Source: Gracilaria caudata (Eukaryota > Rhodophyta > Florideophyceae > Gracilariales > Gracilariaceae). From it: a stretch of DNA of 29,353 nucleotides. Shown here piece by piece: positions 26,541 through 29,353 of the stretch; position 1 is the first letter of the stretch; each line of letters starts with the position of its first letter. The position numbers and the translations under genes are program-made. Location of the stretch: assembly GCA_030374735.1 (NCBI GenBank), contig JASCIV010000241.1, forward strand, positions 1 to 29,353. Reading direction: 5' to 3'. The notes under the pieces are model-generated. The model searched no databases, was not told the DNA's origin, and worked only from the letters and a program-made list of their open reading frames with translations.

Positions 26541-29353
26541 TGAGGACACATTACGTTCAACCAACCACAACGCTTCTTCTTCTCGCCCGCTCTGTCAAAA
26601 AGTATGAACGCTGTCTATTCTTGCCTCCAAATTAGAGGAAATGTTATGGCGCTCCGACATATTCCGCAGTGTGCATATCGCACGATTCGATTCGAGGTTC
26701 CTGGGCTAGAAGTGTGTGCTTGCGTTTCGATGAGAGCCGTAAGCGGCGCCAGCGCGTGTGCTCGAATGCTCGAGGCTGTGCTACGCTGTGGCTGCCCGTT
26801 ACGAGTGTGCCCTGCTGCGAGTCGACAAGGCGAACTTTTCTGTTACCGACTTTTTGGCTTTTCCATGATTTTATTTTATTTTTTTCGGTTTGGCGCCGTT
26901 TTTGGCCATTTTTTTGTAATGCATTTCTAGGCCGCAATTGCTGTGAGCATTCTAAAATTGATTCAGAGATTCGTGGGGCGTGTCCAAACGCGCTCATTGG
27001 ACGTCTTGTTGGGTTTCTCAACGTTCGATGCGCAACGACATTCACTGAGGATGAGGAAGGAGCGTTGGGCGCAACGTCTTCACACTCTGCACAGCACGGC
27101 TGCAACTCAAGAGGTTGAAAGAAATTGCCAACGTACACACTTCACGTGCAGAGGCCTAGCAATGCCGCGTTGTCAAACAACAAAAAACCTCGCAACTCCA
27201 CTTTTTTGGCGCGTTGTGTAAAAAGCGTGGAAGCAATTCAAGCAAAATCTTCTTTATGTCACGTGAGATCACATATTCGGCTTCGTAATTAAGCACCGAC
27301 TTCTTCGCACACCAGGGGTGGTAAAATCGTCTTGCAATATCTCAAATACGTACAATGGATTCATTGGTAATCTCAGCACACTCATGTCATGAGAAAATGG
27401 GGTTTTGAATGACATTTTCGGCCAGTAGACCTTTAGGGCGCGCTTTCAACGACGTTTTATACAGGAATAAAGACCAGAAACCTTTATATCAAAAAGTTCT
27501 ATTACAAGAAGATGTCGAAATCAGCACTTGAGAAGAAGTTCGCACTTCATCGTGTGTGCGGTCTCGGGCGTGAAACCACTTGCCCTTCAATCGAGAGCTT
27601 ACGTACGCTATAGTCCCTTCCCTCTACATCTCATGTAAAGCCAAACGTACAAGTCCCACAAGAACTGGCCCCTCACATCCTGTTCTCCATCACCCTCACC
27701 ATAAAAGCCAGGACGGCATCGGAGATAGTGGTTGACGTAGACGTCCCAAGGACAGAATACAGCAGACTCAGCGTTATGAGAAAGCCAGATTCTGGAAAAG
27801 TGGTGTTGCAAGGCAAAGCAAAAGGAGAGTGCATTGTTTTCATATCGTGACATTAACTTCACGGTTGTTACTTTAATAAAATCAATACGCTATTTACTTC
27901 TAACTTTTCAAAAGCTCTCAAGCCGTTTGGGGAAAGCATTCCTTGGAACTTAGCGTAAGCAGTACGTTTTTCACTTCCCTTATTTTCTGTATTAAAATTA
28001 GTAATACGTAGAAATTACAAAAAAGGAAACAATGAGAGGATAAAAGCCCTGATACATATTGTTTTGCATACTTTGACAATCAAATGAATCACAGGAAGTT
28101 GGTCTCAAATAATATACAAATGAGTTTAAGTGGAAACGGAGCCAGTTTTTTCAAAAAGGCTAAAATAATGAATCCAATTTGATTATGATCGACTCATATA
28201 AACGGGCGTCTTTTCTATAGAACAATCTTTGAAAAATATTTTGCTCTATTCATTTAAACGTGCTACGTTTTTCGAAATTTACGACGTTAATAATCCTTTA
28301 GAACCACCATATTATAAGAAAAAATTTTTTTACATCAAAAACGAGTAAATTTTTTTATGTCCGTTGAAACCAAGATTTGAACGCTTTCCATTTTGCCCTT
28401 ATGCAATATGAAGAACTCGTAGGTAAAACGTAAAGAGTTACTTATAAAACTAGACTCAATTCCAGCCTTAGCAATTATTAAAAGTTCTGCTGTTCTTAAA
28501 ACTTTTTCCACTACAATTTATAACCCTTTTCATCGGATCATTTGAAACACTGTTGTAATTTAAAATACTTTTATTCACCAATCAATTTTCATCCGCAAGC
28601 TGTACAGTAATTTTTGAAACTAGAACGTAATTGCAGGCTAATAGGCTGGTGCGCGTAGAAGGTCAGATTGGAAGCCCTGTTTAAGGCCATCTTCAAATAG
28701 TTTTCTCTGCTTTGACGCCAAAAGTTATTGCCTTCTGTTTTGATTAAGATCTGCATTAACAGTTCATCGTCAAAATTAAATAAAAAGTTTTGGTCAGCAT
28801 CAAAAGAAAACCACTTTTGTTCTACAACTACTAATAAAGTATTGATTTTCAGACTACTCAGCAAGAAAGACATTTGATAGCGTAATAATGCTTCAAATTC
28901 CATCACAATTTGTACACTTGAAGTTCACTTAAAGATGCTTTTTAACAGCACTCTAAGCATGAACGCATTATCCAGACAAAGCCATTAAACTTTTGTGATG
29001 CTTTACATTAAGTTTCTAGATCGCCCTTTTCGGAAAACTTTGCAGTAATTAATTAACCCGTTGAATCGGCGTGCACCGACAAAATTTTGAAACAAAGAAA
29101 AATTTCTTTAACGTTATGCCGATGAGAAGGGTAACTTCCAAAACTTTTTTTATTACATATATATTTCAATAACTTATAATTTTACTCGAAAGTACTTTGA
29201 ACTTTTATTTTGCCACAAGATGTAGAGCAAAACCCCTGAGGGTGATGATCCACAGGATGTCTGAGTCCTGCTCCCTATGAAGGGTAGACTCAGCGAGAGA
29301 GCCCTCTGTCCGTACTCGGAGCCGGGTGTAAGACCGGAGACGGTGACTGGATA
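26541..29353. other. gene-poor region to the end of the window
   Basis: 26600-27240 has open frames on both strands (up to ~160 codons), but none begins with a suitable ATG or shows a domain, and several overlap. 27240-28730 is AT-rich with nothing recognisable; a minus-strand frame at 27608-27862 is Cys/Tyr/Trp-containing but unsupported. 28731-29134 is a repeat copy. The last ~130 bases return to a GC-mixed composition, with a CTGAGTC/GACTCAG inverted repeat at about 29261-29293. Confidence 0.5.
28731..29134. repeat. dispersed repeat, copy B
   Basis: This block matches 521-940 in the same orientation over its whole length, by eye at roughly 80-85% identity, with a ~15-nt deletion relative to copy A near 28850. 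Both copies leave a minus-strand open frame beginning MEFEALLRYQ. Differences within it are almost all amino-acid-changing, so it is not a conserved gene. Confidence 0.75.

Noticed and set aside
26644..27138. 164-codon minus-strand frame opposite a 149-codon plus-strand frame
   Set aside because: Neither begins with ATG and neither has a recognisable domain. Mutual overlap and composition fit chance openness.
27608..27862. 84-codon minus-strand frame rich in Cys, Tyr and Trp
   Set aside because: It starts at GTG, has no signal peptide or domain and no promoter element nearby. Too little to call.
1..29353. CRISPR arrays, bacterial operons and insertion sequences
   Set aside because: No regularly spaced repeats, transposase or ribosome-binding-site pattern was seen. 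Intron, TATA boxes and Pol III signals mark this as eukaryotic nuclear DNA.

Overview
This is nuclear DNA from a eukaryote. The genes sit on both strands and are not arranged in operons. Two tRNA-type Pol III elements are present, TATA boxes lie 85-220 bp upstream of several ATGs, one gene has a clear GT-AG spliceosomal intron, and several products carry secretory signals. Most genes are single-exon and compact. The gene content (FTR1-type iron permease, Cys-rich secreted proteins, unfamiliar GTPase paralogs) together with a tRNA-Ala whose T-loop is interrupted by what looks like an ectopic intron fits a red alga (Rhodophyta; Chondrus/Gracilaria-like gene structure) best. That placement is inference.

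Layout: 1-2342 is AT-rich and gene-poor, with one copy of a ~420-bp repeat (521-940). 2343-2861 (-) encodes a secreted Rid/YjgF-family protein. 5018-5803 (+) encodes a secreted protein with seven four-cysteine modules. 6441-8420 (-) encodes an ankyrin / coiled-coil / hydrophobic-segment protein. 9854-11632 (-) and 12639-14480 (+) are divergent paralogs of an AIG1-like GTPase with an unusual P-loop. 15250-15868 (-) is a two-exon four-finger C2H2 protein. 16726-16813 (+) is the interrupted tRNA-Ala(AGC). 17498-19000 (-) is an FTR1-family iron permease with extra C-terminal membrane helices. 19290-19967 (+) is a coding-looking frame without a Met. 20743-21054 (-) is a proline-rich small protein with a TATA box and a polypyrimidine leader. 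22908-22954 is a perfect 47-nt palindrome. 23221-23309 is tRNA-like (SINE head or relic). 23701-25035 (+) is a frameshifted glycosylated membrane protein gene. 25989-26540 (+) is a Tudor-like domain protein. 26541-29353 is gene-poor, with a second copy of the ~420-bp repeat (28731-29134) in the same orientation as the first.

How the genes relate: no single pathway is evident. The strongest local grouping is the GTPase pair, made by inverted duplication, next to the ankyrin/coiled-coil gene. Both GTPases carry Arg where the P-loop should have its second Gly, and one has also lost its guanine-specificity motif, so the pair may act as a GTPase plus pseudo-GTPase. The most striking single feature is the tRNA-Ala. 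Its 15-nt T-loop insert can be folded with its flanks into a bulge-helix-bulge arrangement that predicts exactly a 7-nt mature T-loop.
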